In this document: piece after piece, positions 35,412 to 44,560 of the stretch
Numbering within the stretch: position 1 is the stretch's first letter
Layout: each line of letters starts with the position of its first letter
Translations under genes and position numbers: made by a program
Assembly (NCBI GenBank): GCA_030123525.1
Contig: CP126125.1
Coordinates: forward strand, 558,001 to 622,000
DNA length: 64,000 nucleotides
Direction: 5' to 3'
Source of the DNA: ELB16-189 sp018266435
GTDB lineage: Bacteria; Bacteroidota; Bacteroidia; Cytophagales; Cyclobacteriaceae
Notes under the pieces: generated by a model
Seen by the model: only the letters and a program-made list of their open reading frames with translations
Databases searched by the model: none
What the model was told of the DNA's origin: nothing

Positions 35412-36143
35412 TCAATTCAAACTTTTTCGCAAATACACGTTGCCGTATTTTGATTCAAACGAATAGTGTGAGCCGTTCCCTAATCTTGCGCTTACTACGG
35501 TGTGAAAATCTTCGAATGTTCCTTCGTTGAATTTAAAATCGAAGTTGGTATAAATCTGTCCATAGTTGGTTGTGGCTTTGATGTTGCCAATGGATTTTTC
35601 AACCAATGCTGCATCCACACCACCATAAGTTGATTCTGCAACAAGTGAACCGGTAAAATCTTTGACTTCAATGGTACCATACGTTGACAAAATTTTGACT
35701 TCAAAATTTTTCGGCACTTTTATCGTGAGAAAAATATCAATATCCGTTCCCCAATTTTGCCGGTTGAATTCGTGGCCATTTTCATCAGTATATTTTTTAT
35801 AGTCGGCTTTGGTCTTGAAGATGATCTTTTGTCCCTTATGCCAAATGGTAATTCGGTGGGGCAGTTTTTTCAGGTCTTTTATTTCTCCGGTAACCAACAC
35901 TTCATTTGGTGATGAAGAAGATTCTAATGAAAAAGCATTGTCATTTTCTCCGCCATTGATGCTCACGGTTCCTGTAATTGCGATTTCGTTTTTATCCCAA
36001 GCACTTACTTTAATCAATTCAGGATAATCAAAGTGCATTTCAATTTTTTGACCGGCTTGTGTGGCAATGGTTTTGTTCACTTCCGTTTGTGAATAAACTT
36101 TGTTAATCACCGGTAGAAGCAGAAGTATGAAATATATTTTCAT
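35412..36143 (-). CDS. DUF4097 family beta-repeat protein (second copy)
   Basis: A 243-residue exported protein with a signal peptide (IYFILLLLPVINKVYSQ) and a right-handed beta-solenoid-like DUF4097 region. That region shows recurring turns such as STYGTIEVKDFTGSLVAEST and TNYGQIYTNFDF, with periodic YG steps. I start it at the ATG at 36143; a longer frame opens at 36173 but adds only polar residues ahead of the signal peptide. It follows a related protein gene and ends the sigma-factor operon. DUF4097 proteins are often targets or parts of ECF sigma loci; the function is unknown. Confidence 0.8.
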   Translation of the reverse strand: MKIYFILLLLPVINKVYSQTEVNKTIATQAGQKIEMHFDYPELIKVSAWDKNEIAITGTVSINGGENDNAFSLESSSSPNEVLVTGEIKDLKKLPHRITIWHKGQKIIFKTKADYKKYTDENGHEFNRQNWGTDIDIFLTIKVPKNFEVKILSTYGTIEVKDFTGSLVAESTYGGVDAALVEKSIGNIKATTNYGQIYTNFDFKFNEGTFEDFHTVVSARLGNGSHYSFESKYGNVYLRKSLN

Positions 36144-36241
36144 GTTGATGGTTATTTGTACTACAGGTTTCAAACTATGGGCTACAAGTTGAGTGCGTTA
36201 GCTTATAATTTGTAACCGGTAACTCAAAACCCGTAACTCAA

Positions 36242-37009
36242 TTATTTTTTTCTCAAATAAACTTTCCCAAAATCTGAGTTGAGGTCAACCTTCACTCCAC
36301 CACCGTTGATTTTGCCATTCACACGGTTGTCTTCGCGTACCAAGCCTTCACTCGTTTTTTCATAATCAATTTTAAATTCAGAGGCGGCATAAAGTTCGCC
36401 ATGCGAAGTTGTCATTTTAAGGTCGGCTTTTATAGCCAAAGGCAACGTTACATCAACATAGCCATAAACAGATATGATTGAAATGGGGCCCTTTACATTG
36501 TTATTAAAGTCAGCGGCTACGTGACCGTAAACACTTTTGGCAACTATAGGGCCTGTTATATTTTCAAGTTCTACACTATTGTAATTGGCCGATACTTCAA
36601 TCTCACTTTCTATGTTTTTGAATTTGGCTACTCTGCCGTATTGTGATTCATACTCATAGTAAACAGTCACACCTTTAGGTATGAGTATTTTAATGTGGGG
36701 CGAATTCATCTTTTTTAATTGGCGGACTTCTACGATGTTTCCTTTATCGGCTACGTTGATGCCAAGCCCGGTATTGTCTTCTAAACCCGAACCGCTTACT
36801 GCTCGTAACCCTTTAGCGCGGTCATCTTCATCTCTATTCGGGCTATTGTTTGAGGTAAAGACAATTTCATTGCCTGTTGTTCCTTCCACAGTTACGTGCC
36901 CAATGTAAATGGCCAGTTTGCCTGAATTTTTTGCCAGCTTAAATTCTTGTGCCGATGCATGGCTTAATGCGGCAACAACTAAACCCAAAACCAAAATCAA
37001 CTTTTTCAT
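36242..37009 (-). CDS. DUF4097 family beta-repeat protein (first copy)
   Basis: A 255-residue exported protein with a signal peptide ending near residue 20 (ASAQ). The repeating short strands with YG steps (YESQYGRVAKFKNIESEIEV, KSVYGHVAADFNN, ISVYGYVDVTLPL) mark a DUF4097-type solenoid. It ends LNSDFGKVYLRKK, and the next protein ends SKYGNVYLRKSLN, so the pair shares a common origin. It lies 58 bases after the anti-sigma-like gene and belongs to the same operon. Confidence 0.82.
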   Translation of the reverse strand: MKKLILVLGLVVAALSHASAQEFKLAKNSGKLAIYIGHVTVEGTTGNEIVFTSNNSPNRDEDDRAKGLRAVSGSGLEDNTGLGINVADKGNIVEVRQLKKMNSPHIKILIPKGVTVYYEYESQYGRVAKFKNIESEIEVSANYNSVELENITGPIVAKSVYGHVAADFNNNVKGPISIISVYGYVDVTLPLAIKADLKMTTSHGELYAASEFKIDYEKTSEGLVREDNRVNGKINGGGVKVDLNSDFGKVYLRKK

Positions 37010-37067
37010 AATTTCGTAATGTTTAAATTTTTTAATGTTTCAATTTTCAAATCCTTCAGTCTTGCGG

Positions 37068-37886
37068 TTAGCTTAACTTCAAAATTCCCCAGTGAGCTTC
37101 ATCTTTCACCGCTTTGATTACTGAGTTATCGCGTGTGATTTTTTCTAACTGATTGACTACTTCTTTTTCTTTTAACTTTACCAACATTCTAATGAGTGCA
37201 ATTTGTACCACCGGATCTTTTTGTGTTGACAATGATTTTATCAATGCGCTGCGCACCTGGTTTTGCTGGTAGAATTTTCCTAATGCTTCGAGCGCGGTGA
37301 GCCGCACGTTACTATTGGCATCTTCATTCATGGTGTTGATCAGCGCATATATAATGTCATCGTCTGCATGGTTCATTTCATAAGCCACCGTTGCGCCTTG
37401 CAACCGTTGGCTGGCCGAATGCTGATTTTGCAACAAATCCATCATCATTTTTTTGTTGTTGTCCAGTTCATTTTTAATTGCCGCGAGCTCTTTTTTATGT
37501 TCACGTTTTTCATTAATGCGGTCAGCTATCACAACACCAACAATAGCAATAACCAACACCGCGGCTATGCGCAATACCCAGGAACTGATGAAAACTTGCC
37601 GACCTGCCGAAGTTTTTGCGTAGGCAGGCTTTCTTTCTTTAACTGAATTTTTTTCGTTTAAAGCAATTTCCTGCCGAAGTGCTTTTTCAAAATTGGCTTG
37701 GAGTGAACGGCTCGGCTCAATGTAGTGAGCACGGTTGAGCAAGCCCGTCACTTCTTTTAGTTGATCATAAAGTTGCTTTGCTTCAGTATTCTGAGCAATC
37801 TCATTTTCAATCATTGAGCGATCAGCATCGTTTACGTTTCCATCGATGTAATCGATTATTAAACTTTCTAATTTTTCTTTGTTCAT
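37068..37886 (-). CDS. Membrane anti-sigma-like protein with HEAT-like repeats
   Basis: A 272-residue protein. The first 80 residues look like a cytoplasmic zinc-finger-less anti-sigma domain (LIIDYIDGNVNDADRSMIEN). One transmembrane helix follows near residues 104-123 (VLRIAAVLVIAIVGVVIA), then a charged coiled segment and C-terminal HEAT-like repeats (SNVRLTALEALGKFY, PVVQIALIRMLVKL). It follows the ECF sigma gene by five bases, the usual order for a sigma/anti-sigma pair. I use the ATG at 37886; a TTG at 37895 would overlap the sigma stop. The extracytoplasmic HEAT part may sense a protein ligand (inference). Confidence 0.8.
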   Translation of the reverse strand: MNKEKLESLIIDYIDGNVNDADRSMIENEIAQNTEAKQLYDQLKEVTGLLNRAHYIEPSRSLQANFEKALRQEIALNEKNSVKERKPAYAKTSAGRQVFISSWVLRIAAVLVIAIVGVVIADRINEKREHKKELAAIKNELDNNKKMMMDLLQNQHSASQRLQGATVAYEMNHADDDIIYALINTMNEDANSNVRLTALEALGKFYQQNQVRSALIKSLSTQKDPVVQIALIRMLVKLKEKEVVNQLEKITRDNSVIKAVKDEAHWGILKLS

Positions 37887-37891
37887 GGCGC

Positions 37892-38437
37892 TCAATTTTT
37901 TTCCAATTCAAAATAGACTTCCCTCAACTTGCCGATGGCGCGGTGTACTTTTACTTTAATATTTGCCACGGTAGTGTTCATAATCTCCGCTACCTCTTCG
38001 TACTTCATCTGTTGAAAACGGGTGAGTACCAAAAGTTCACGTTGTTCATCGCTGAGTTTCGTTAGTGAGCGCTGTAGCAATGCTTCACGCTCATCATCGT
38101 GCTCAGTTGTATCGGCAAAGTGGTTACTCATTTTTTCTACGTCAACAAAAGACTGGTTCTTGTTTGCCTGGTAATGGTCAGCAAAAACATTGCGTGCCAT
38201 TTGATAAATCCACGATTGAAACCGGTGCCCCTCGCGATAGCTGCTCCGGTATTTGATCAACCGCAGAAAAACATTTTGCGTCAAGTCTTCGGCCAACATC
38301 GTATCGTTTAAGTACTGTCTTAGAAAATTGAATATTCGTTTATGGTATCGGGCAAACAGCACAGAAGCCTGCTGAAGCTCACCGTTTTTCACGGCCTCCA
38401 TGATCTGTTCATCGGTAGTCAAGGGCGAAATATTCAA
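37892..38437 (-). CDS. ECF-type RNA polymerase sigma factor
   Basis: A 181-residue extracytoplasmic-function sigma factor. Region 2 is visible as FARYHKRIFNFLRQYL, AEDLTQNVFLRLIKY and RFQSWIYQMARNVFADHY. Region 4 is LSDEQRELLVLTRFQQMKYE followed by the helix-turn-helix EVAEIMNTTVANIKVKVHRA. It heads an operon with the HEAT-repeat anti-sigma-like gene and two DUF4097 genes, all in one direction with gaps of 5, 58 and 98 bases. It should direct transcription of this operon and perhaps other envelope genes. Confidence 0.93.
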   Translation of the reverse strand: MNISPLTTDEQIMEAVKNGELQQASVLFARYHKRIFNFLRQYLNDTMLAEDLTQNVFLRLIKYRSSYREGHRFQSWIYQMARNVFADHYQANKNQSFVDVEKMSNHFADTTEHDDEREALLQRSLTKLSDEQRELLVLTRFQQMKYEEVAEIMNTTVANIKVKVHRAIGKLREVYFELEKN

Positions 38438-38581
38438 AATTCGAGTTAGTTACCGGGTAGCGGCTAAAAGGTTACAACGTAAATCTAAGATTAATCTTTG
38501 CCCGCCCTTTCCCTCAGACACTTGGCCGGAAAAGTAAGGGGCGAAGTTTTTTTACTACTTTCGCGCCTAAATTTTTTAGTT

Positions 38582-39814
38582 ATGTCAAGACGCCCGGCCA
38601 TCGGCTTCATTTTTGTCACCTTATTATTAGATGTTACAGGCTGGGGAATTATCATTCCGGTAATGCCCAACCTGGTGCGCGAATTGGTAGGAGATGGTAC
38701 AGGCAATCTTTCAACAGTAAGTGCCGCAGCCACCTATGGCGGATGGCTCATTGCTTCGTATGCTATCACCCAGTTTTTTTGTGCCCCGATTGTGGGCGGG
38801 CTAAGCGACCGTTTTGGGCGAAGGCCGGTGTTACTCGGCTCTTTGCTGGGGTTTGGCATTGATTTTCTTTTTCAGGGATTTGCACCCACCATTGGTTGGC
38901 TGTTTGTAGGCCGCATCATTGCCGGTGTAATGGGTGCCAGCTTCAGCACGGCAGGCGCATACATTGCCGACATCAGTACTCCTGAAAAAAAAGCACAAAA
39001 TTTTGGAATGCTCGGGGCTGCCTTTGGGCTGGGTTTTATCATTGGCCCTGTGCTTGGCGGGTTACTCGGAAGTTATGGTTCACGTGTTCCATTTTTTGCT
39101 GCTGCCGGGTTAGCTTTTATTAATTTTTTATACGGATATTTTATTTTACCCGAATCGCTCAAGCCAGAAAATCGCAGGGCATTTACCTGGGCTCGTGCTA
39201 ACCCGATCGGCACATTCAAAAGTTTGTTCCGTTTTAAAGTAGTGGCGGGGCTTTTTGTTTCTCTGGCATTAGTTTATATCTCGGCACATGCGGTGCAAAG
39301 CAATTGGTCGTATTACACCATTGAAAAATTTGGGTGGAAACCCAAAGACATAGGCATTTCGCTGGGTGTTATTGGGTTGGTATTTGCCATCGTGCAGGGC
39401 GGTTTGATTCGGTTTATCATCCCCAAACTCGGTCAGCAGCGAAGCGTATATGTAGGACTGGCTTTGTATGCCTTGGGGTTTTTGTTGTACGCTTTTGCTA
39501 CTCAAGGGTGGATGATGTATGCTTTTACAGTAGTGTATTGCTTAGGGGGAATTGCCGGCCCTGCTTTGCAGGGAATTATGTCTACGGTATTACCGCCCAA
39601 TGAACAAGGCGAATTGCAGGGGGGATTCACCAGTATGATGAGTGCGGCCTCTATTATTGGGCCGCCTATCATGAACAATTTGTTTTCGTACTTCACGGCA
39701 CCCAATGCGCCCATTTATTTTCCCGGAGCAGCCATGCTGCTGGGCGCAGTCTTAACACTGGGCAGCACATTGCTGGCACGTATGGCGCTAAAGAAAAATT
39801 TGCAGGCACATTGA
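38582..39814 (+). CDS. MFS exporter, TCR/Tet type
   Basis: A 410-residue major facilitator with about 12 transmembrane helices. Motif A between helices 2 and 3 reads GGLSDRFGRRPVLLGS, and motif C-like GLGFIIGPVLGG lies in helix 5, as in drug/H+ antiporters of the TetA group. Bacteroidota chromosomes commonly carry such TCR/Tet-annotated transporters without proven tetracycline resistance, and no TetR regulator is adjacent. I start it at the ATG at 38582; an upstream in-frame ATG at 38498 would add 28 residues that look non-coding. The substrate is unknown. Confidence 0.9.
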   Translation: MSRRPAIGFIFVTLLLDVTGWGIIIPVMPNLVRELVGDGTGNLSTVSAAATYGGWLIASYAITQFFCAPIVGGLSDRFGRRPVLLGSLLGFGIDFLFQGFAPTIGWLFVGRIIAGVMGASFSTAGAYIADISTPEKKAQNFGMLGAAFGLGFIIGPVLGGLLGSYGSRVPFFAAAGLAFINFLYGYFILPESLKPENRRAFTWARANPIGTFKSLFRFKVVAGLFVSLALVYISAHAVQSNWSYYTIEKFGWKPKDIGISLGVIGLVFAIVQGGLIRFIIPKLGQQRSVYVGLALYALGFLLYAFATQGWMMYAFTVVYCLGGIAGPALQGIMSTVLPPNEQGELQGGFTSMMSAASIIGPPIMNNLFSYFTAPNAPIYFPGAAMLLGAVLTLGSTLLARMALKKNLQAH

Positions 39815-39947
39815 TGGCTGGGACAATCAGGTACCTGCCTGACCTGGTGCTGTGAGCATTTGTTAAGATGAGGATTTAAATCTAAAATAGATGTTGGCCA
39901 GACAACCACATCAACCTTAGGGGCACAGGGGTAAATACTATTTTCGA

Positions 39948-40460
39948 TCAGAATTTTTTGTACCGCTCGAGCGCTAGCGCCAAGTCTTCTCCGTGAAGGT
40001 TCTTGGCGAGAATGATCCCCTGACTGTCAATCAGAAGATTGAATGGAATTTCTTCAAGGCCATATATTTTGGCAACGGGCGAACTCCAAAATTTCAAATC
40101 GCTTACCTGAGTCCAGGTAATTTTATTTTTTTCAATCTGCTTCAGCCACGCTGCTTTTTTTGAATCGAATGATACTCCGTAAATCTCAAACCCATTGCCA
40201 TTAGTAAACTCGGCATTTTTATAGGTAGCGTAAAGAGACGCCAAGTGAGGCTGCTCAGCCACACACGGACCACACCACGAAGCCCAAAAATCGATGAGCA
40301 CTAACTTTCCCCTCAGTGAAGAGAGTGCAACCGTATCACCTTGCGGAGTGGGTAATTTTATCTCGGGTGCCCGGCTTCCTGTTTCCAGTGTTGGTTGAGA
40401 ATGTACAACACGGGTCTGAAGGCAAAGTGCAAAGCTGATGACAGCAAAAAATCGTATCAT
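39948..40460 (-). CDS. TlpA-like thioredoxin-fold protein
   Basis: A 170-residue exported thiol-disulfide protein with a signal peptide ending near residue 21 and the active site WCGPC (C63, C66) after LVLIDFWAS. APEIKLPTPQGDTVAL is the AhpC/TSA-like opening common to TlpA/ResA proteins. It lacks the extra N-terminal DUF4369 domain seen in many Bacteroidota relatives. It is the second gene of a pair: its ATG overlaps the stop of the rhodanese-like gene by four bases. A role in periplasmic thiol reduction is likely. Confidence 0.88.
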   Translation of the reverse strand: MIRFFAVISFALCLQTRVVHSQPTLETGSRAPEIKLPTPQGDTVALSSLRGKLVLIDFWASWCGPCVAEQPHLASLYATYKNAEFTNGNGFEIYGVSFDSKKAAWLKQIEKNKITWTQVSDLKFWSSPVAKIYGLEEIPFNLLIDSQGIILAKNLHGEDLALALERYKKF

Positions 40461-40906
40461 TCGTTAACAGGATACCCGTGATCAATCCAATCTACCTTCA
40501 GGTTGTGCGCAAGATTCAGCAACCTGTGATTCTTGAAACCCATTTTGTTAAGAGCCTCAAAAGCCGGGCGCACATTAGGGCATCTGTCAAACGGACAACA
40601 GCCGCAGTACAACACCACAATTTCGTCTTTGGCTATATTCTTCAGGTAATGTGTAAGGTTGGCTACATTGGCCAACTCTTTTGCTGGGCCGATCTCGATT
40701 GAGTTTTTAATAGTGGCAGCCGGCCCCACACAAAGAATAACTGGTTGATGGGCTTTAGGATCGTTCATCACTTGGGCAAGATTTTCCGGCTCCATCAACT
40801 GGAGTGCTGACCACGGGTCTTTTTGTTGTTGACCAAATGTTGTCAGCGAAAGAAAAATTAATGATATAAAAAAAACAGATTGAATCATTCGGTTTTTAGT
40901 TTTCAT
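40457..40906 (-). CDS. Rhodanese-like secreted protein
   Basis: A 149-residue exported protein with a signal sequence (IQSVFFISLIFLSLTTFGQ). Its body reads like a degenerate rhodanese fold: VILCVGPAA, EIVVLYCGCCPFDRCPNVRP in place of the catalytic loop, then AFEALNKMGFKNHRLLNLAHNL. The cluster of four cysteines in CGCCPFDRC is unusual and may bind metal or exchange disulfides with the TlpA-like partner encoded next. I start it at the ATG at 40906; the open frame extends to 41005 but the extra residues do not look like a signal peptide. Confidence 0.72.
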   Translation of the reverse strand: MKTKNRMIQSVFFISLIFLSLTTFGQQQKDPWSALQLMEPENLAQVMNDPKAHQPVILCVGPAATIKNSIEIGPAKELANVANLTHYLKNIAKDEIVVLYCGCCPFDRCPNVRPAFEALNKMGFKNHRLLNLAHNLKVDWIDHGYPVNE

Positions 40907-41171
40907 AGTTAAGTATTTAGCGTACATCCTGTTCAAGAAAAACAAAGATAACCGGAGTTGTACAAACCTTAGAGTTTTTAAATTTTTTTGTATTCTGCCT
41001 GTCATGGTGTGAAAAGAATAAAGGCAATACGGTACTCAATAAATAAATACTGAGTTGGTACGATGCCGTTGATCAACCATTCACATAAAAAAAAATAGCC
41101 ATCAGCATTTTTTATAACCCCAAAGAATATTTTTCCGTACTTTTCATTTCACGCAGATAAAAAGACAGCAA

Positions 41172-42812
41172 ATGAAAAGAAGGGATTTTGTTCAATTGAC
41201 TGGTGCAGGCATTGCAGGTTCGATACTTTCGTTTCCAACCTTTGGCAACCCGGTTTCAGTTGATAAATTAGTAGAACCGTTTTTGTCCGTGGCCGCAAAA
41301 AAACAACTGGCCGATGTCGCCCTCAACACCGCCAAATTGTTGGGTGCCACATATACCGATGTACGGATTGGTCGCTATTTAAATCAATTTATAAGCACCC
41401 GCGAAAATAAAGTTCAGAACATTGTTAACACCGAATCGTTTGGGGTGGGCATACGCGTGATTGCCAATGGTACGTGGGGTTTTGCCGCCACCAATGCTGT
41501 AACCAATGAAGGTGTGAAGATGGCCACCGAGCAAGCGGTGCGCATAGCCAAGGCAAACTCAAAATACCAGAAAGAACCTGTTGTGCTCGCTCCCAACGAA
41601 GGCCATGGCGAAGTGAGTTGGAATACTCCCCTGCAAAAAAATTCATTAGAGGTGCCTGTAGCCGAAAAGGTTGATTTGCTGCTTCGCGCCAATTCAGAAG
41701 CATTGAAAAACGGAGCAAGCTTTGCTAATTCAAACTTGTTTCAGGTAAATGAACAAAAATATTTTGCCTCCACTGATGGTTCCTACATCGACCAGGACAT
41801 TCACCGTATCTGGCCTACGTTCACCGTCTCAGTCACCGACCGCGCATCAGGAAAATTCAAATCGCGGGCTGCCATGAGTGCTCCCATGGGCATGGGTTAT
41901 GAGTACATGATTCCTAAGCCAGAAGATAAATTGCCTGGTCCCTCCGGCATGGTGCTGTACCGCAATAGCTATGATATTATTGAGGATGCCGCCATCGCGG
42001 CAAGGCAGGCAAAAGAAATGATTTCAGCAAAATCCGTAGAGCCCGGCAAGTATGATTTGGTATTGGAACCTAATCACCTGGGCCTCACCATTCACGAGTC
42101 AGTAGGCCACCCGCTTGAGCTTGATCGCATTTTAGGCTACGAAGCTAACTATGCCGGCACCAGTTTTGCCACATTGGACAAACTGAAGTCGGGAACATTC
42201 AACTACGGAAGCAAGCAAGTCAACATCTTTGCCGACAAAACCCAGGCCGGCTCACTGGGTGCAGTGGGTTATGACGATGAAGGAGTAAAAGCCAAACGTT
42301 GGGACCTGATCAAAGCCGGAATTTTTGTAAATGTAGAGGCCATTCGCGATCAGGTTCATATCGTAGGCCAAAAGGAATCGCACGGCTGTTGCTATGCGCA
42401 AAGTTGGAGCGATGTACAGTTTCAGCGCATGCCCAATGTTTCACTGGCACCGGGTCAGGAGCCGTACTCTTCGGCACAGATGATCAAAGATGTAGAGAAA
42501 GGAATCTACATTGCCGGACGCGGATCATACTCTATTGATCAGCAACGGTATAATTTTCAGTTTGGTGGTACTGCATTTTATGAAATTAAAAATGGCGAAA
42601 TCACTGGCATGCTCAACGATGTAGCCTATCAATCCAACACGCAGGAGTTTTGGAACAGTTGTGCAAAAATTTGTGATGAAAAAGATTACCGGCTCTTTGG
42701 TTCCTTCTTCGATGGCAAAGGCCAGCCTTCACAGATCAGTGCAGTATCACACGGCAGTTCTACTTCACGATTCAATGGAGTGAATGTAATCAACACCGGA
42801 AGAACGATTTGA
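41172..42812 (+). CDS. TldD-like metallopeptidase with Tat signal (copy D1)
   Basis: A 546-residue TldD/PmbA-family protein, the zinc-bearing partner type. It starts with a twin-arginine signal (MKRRDFVQLTGAGIAGS) and carries HESVGH (H308, E309, H313) followed by ELDRILGYEANYAGTSF, the family active-site region. The C-terminal part FWNSCAKICDEKDYRLFG and the ending NGVNVINTGRTI are shared with the two other copies. TldD/TldE pairs degrade or trim unfolded peptides, for example microcin B17 and CcdA in E. coli. E. coli TldD is about 480 residues without a signal, so the export signal here stands out. It begins a five-gene TldD/E cluster. Confidence 0.9.
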   Translation: MKRRDFVQLTGAGIAGSILSFPTFGNPVSVDKLVEPFLSVAAKKQLADVALNTAKLLGATYTDVRIGRYLNQFISTRENKVQNIVNTESFGVGIRVIANGTWGFAATNAVTNEGVKMATEQAVRIAKANSKYQKEPVVLAPNEGHGEVSWNTPLQKNSLEVPVAEKVDLLLRANSEALKNGASFANSNLFQVNEQKYFASTDGSYIDQDIHRIWPTFTVSVTDRASGKFKSRAAMSAPMGMGYEYMIPKPEDKLPGPSGMVLYRNSYDIIEDAAIAARQAKEMISAKSVEPGKYDLVLEPNHLGLTIHESVGHPLELDRILGYEANYAGTSFATLDKLKSGTFNYGSKQVNIFADKTQAGSLGAVGYDDEGVKAKRWDLIKAGIFVNVEAIRDQVHIVGQKESHGCCYAQSWSDVQFQRMPNVSLAPGQEPYSSAQMIKDVEKGIYIAGRGSYSIDQQRYNFQFGGTAFYEIKNGEITGMLNDVAYQSNTQEFWNSCAKICDEKDYRLFGSFFDGKGQPSQISAVSHGSSTSRFNGVNVINTGRTI

Positions 42813-42883
42813 AAGCAACATTTAAAACAGCAGAGATGATTAGAGTTTTTGAACAATGAATTATAAACTTTGAATACCAACTA

Positions 42884-44524
42884 ATGAAAAGACGAGATTT
42901 TATTCAACTGACCGGAATGAGCGCTGGCGCCATGATGCTGCCGTTCTCATCGTTTGGCAGCCCGGTGGATGTATCGAGGCTGCTCGAACCAATGCTGGAT
43001 GCCGCACAAAAAAAGCAACTGGCTGACATTGCGCTCAATACCACAAAATCGCTGGGAGCAACATACACCGATGTGCGCATTGGCCGCTACCTCAATCAAT
43101 TTATTTTCACCCGTGAAAAGAAAGTTCAAAACATTGTGAACACCGAATCATTCGGGGTAGGCATTCGCGTGATTGCCAACGGCACGTGGGGTTTTGCCGC
43201 CAGCAACAGTGTTACGCCAGACGGCATGAAAAAAACAGCCGAGCGAGCCGTAGCCATTGCCAAAGCCAATTCCAAATTTCAAAAAGAGCCGGTGAAACTT
43301 GCGGCCACGCCATCGTATGGCGAAGTGTCGTGGAAAACACCGATCGTAAAAAACGGTTTTGAAGTACCGATCAAAGACAAAGTAGATTTGTTGCTTGCCA
43401 CCAATGCCAAAGCTCTTGAAAAAGGAGCCAACTTTGTCAACAGCATCATTTTTCTCGTGAATGAACAAAAATATTTTGCCTCCTCCGAAGGCTCTTACAT
43501 CGATCAGGACATTCACCGCATCTTACCATCTTTCAATGTCAACGCAATCGACCGCGCATCAGGCCAGTTCAAAAGTCGCCCCGGATTCAGTTCTCCGGTA
43601 GGCATGGGCTACGAGTACCTCGATGGCAAATCAGAAGATAAAATAAACGGACCGGGAGGCATTATTCTTTATAACAAATCGTACGACATCGTTGAAGATG
43701 CCGGCATGGCGGCCGAGCAAGTGAAGCAGATGATTGCTGCAAAATCAGTAGAGCCGGGCAAATACGATTTGGTACTTGACCCCTCACATCTTTGGTTGAC
43801 AATCCATGAGTCCGTTGGTCACCCCACCGAACTCGATCGCGTGCTGGGCTATGAAGCCAACTTTGCCGGCACCAGTTTCCTCACGCTCGACAAATGGCAG
43901 ACAAAAAAATTCAACTTCGGAAGTAAGCAAGTCAATGTAGTAGCCGACAAAACTCAAGTAGGTTCACTCGGAGCCGTGGGGTATGATGATGAGGGCGTGA
44001 AGTGCAAACAATGGGATTTAATCAAAGATGGAATTTTGGTCAACTACCAGGCCATCCGCGATCAGGTGAACATCATCGGTCAAAACGAATCGCACGGCTG
44101 CTGTTACTCGCAAAGCTGGAGTGATGTTCAATTTCAACGCATGGCCAACGTATCGTTACAACCTGGCAAAGAGCAACTGACGCCCGCGCAAATGGTGGCC
44201 GGAGTAGAAAAAGGAATATACATTGTGAAAGACGGATCATTCTCCATCGACCAGCAGCGCTACAACTTCCAGTTTGGCGGTGTGCTTTTCTTTGAAATAA
44301 AAAATGGAAAAATAGAAGGCATGTTGAAAGATGTGGCTTATCAGGCCAACACACAAGAGTTCTGGAACTCATGCTCACAAATTTGTGATGCGCGCGACTA
44401 CCGGTTGGGGGGCGCATTCAATGATGGCAAAGGCCAACCCACTCAGTCCAATGCCGTATCGCACGGTTCCGCCACAGCACGTTTCAACGGTATCAACGTG
44501 ATCAACACCGGACGAACCATCTAA
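42884..44524 (+). CDS. TldD-like metallopeptidase with Tat signal (copy D2)
   Basis: A second 546-residue TldD paralog, 71 bases after D1. The twin-arginine start (MKRRDFIQLTGMSAG) is retained and the metal motif HESVGH is at H308-H313, followed by PTELDRVLGYEANFAGTSF. In this region it is closer to D3 than to D1 (for example TFLTLDKW-type wording after the motif). Length, Tat signal and C-terminal ending (INVINTGRTI) match D1, so the two arose by duplication. It is followed 36 bases later by a TldE-type gene, the likely partner. Confidence 0.9.
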   Translation: MKRRDFIQLTGMSAGAMMLPFSSFGSPVDVSRLLEPMLDAAQKKQLADIALNTTKSLGATYTDVRIGRYLNQFIFTREKKVQNIVNTESFGVGIRVIANGTWGFAASNSVTPDGMKKTAERAVAIAKANSKFQKEPVKLAATPSYGEVSWKTPIVKNGFEVPIKDKVDLLLATNAKALEKGANFVNSIIFLVNEQKYFASSEGSYIDQDIHRILPSFNVNAIDRASGQFKSRPGFSSPVGMGYEYLDGKSEDKINGPGGIILYNKSYDIVEDAGMAAEQVKQMIAAKSVEPGKYDLVLDPSHLWLTIHESVGHPTELDRVLGYEANFAGTSFLTLDKWQTKKFNFGSKQVNVVADKTQVGSLGAVGYDDEGVKCKQWDLIKDGILVNYQAIRDQVNIIGQNESHGCCYSQSWSDVQFQRMANVSLQPGKEQLTPAQMVAGVEKGIYIVKDGSFSIDQQRYNFQFGGVLFFEIKNGKIEGMLKDVAYQANTQEFWNSCSQICDARDYRLGGAFNDGKGQPTQSNAVSHGSATARFNGINVINTGRTI

Positions 44525-44560
44525 TCGTAAATCTGAAATCTAAAATCGTAAATAAAAATT

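Noticed and set aside
38582..39814. Tetracycline resistance determinant
   Set aside because: The protein fits the Tet/TCR branch of MFS exporters, but there is no regulator, no mobile element beside it and no basis to claim the drug substrate.
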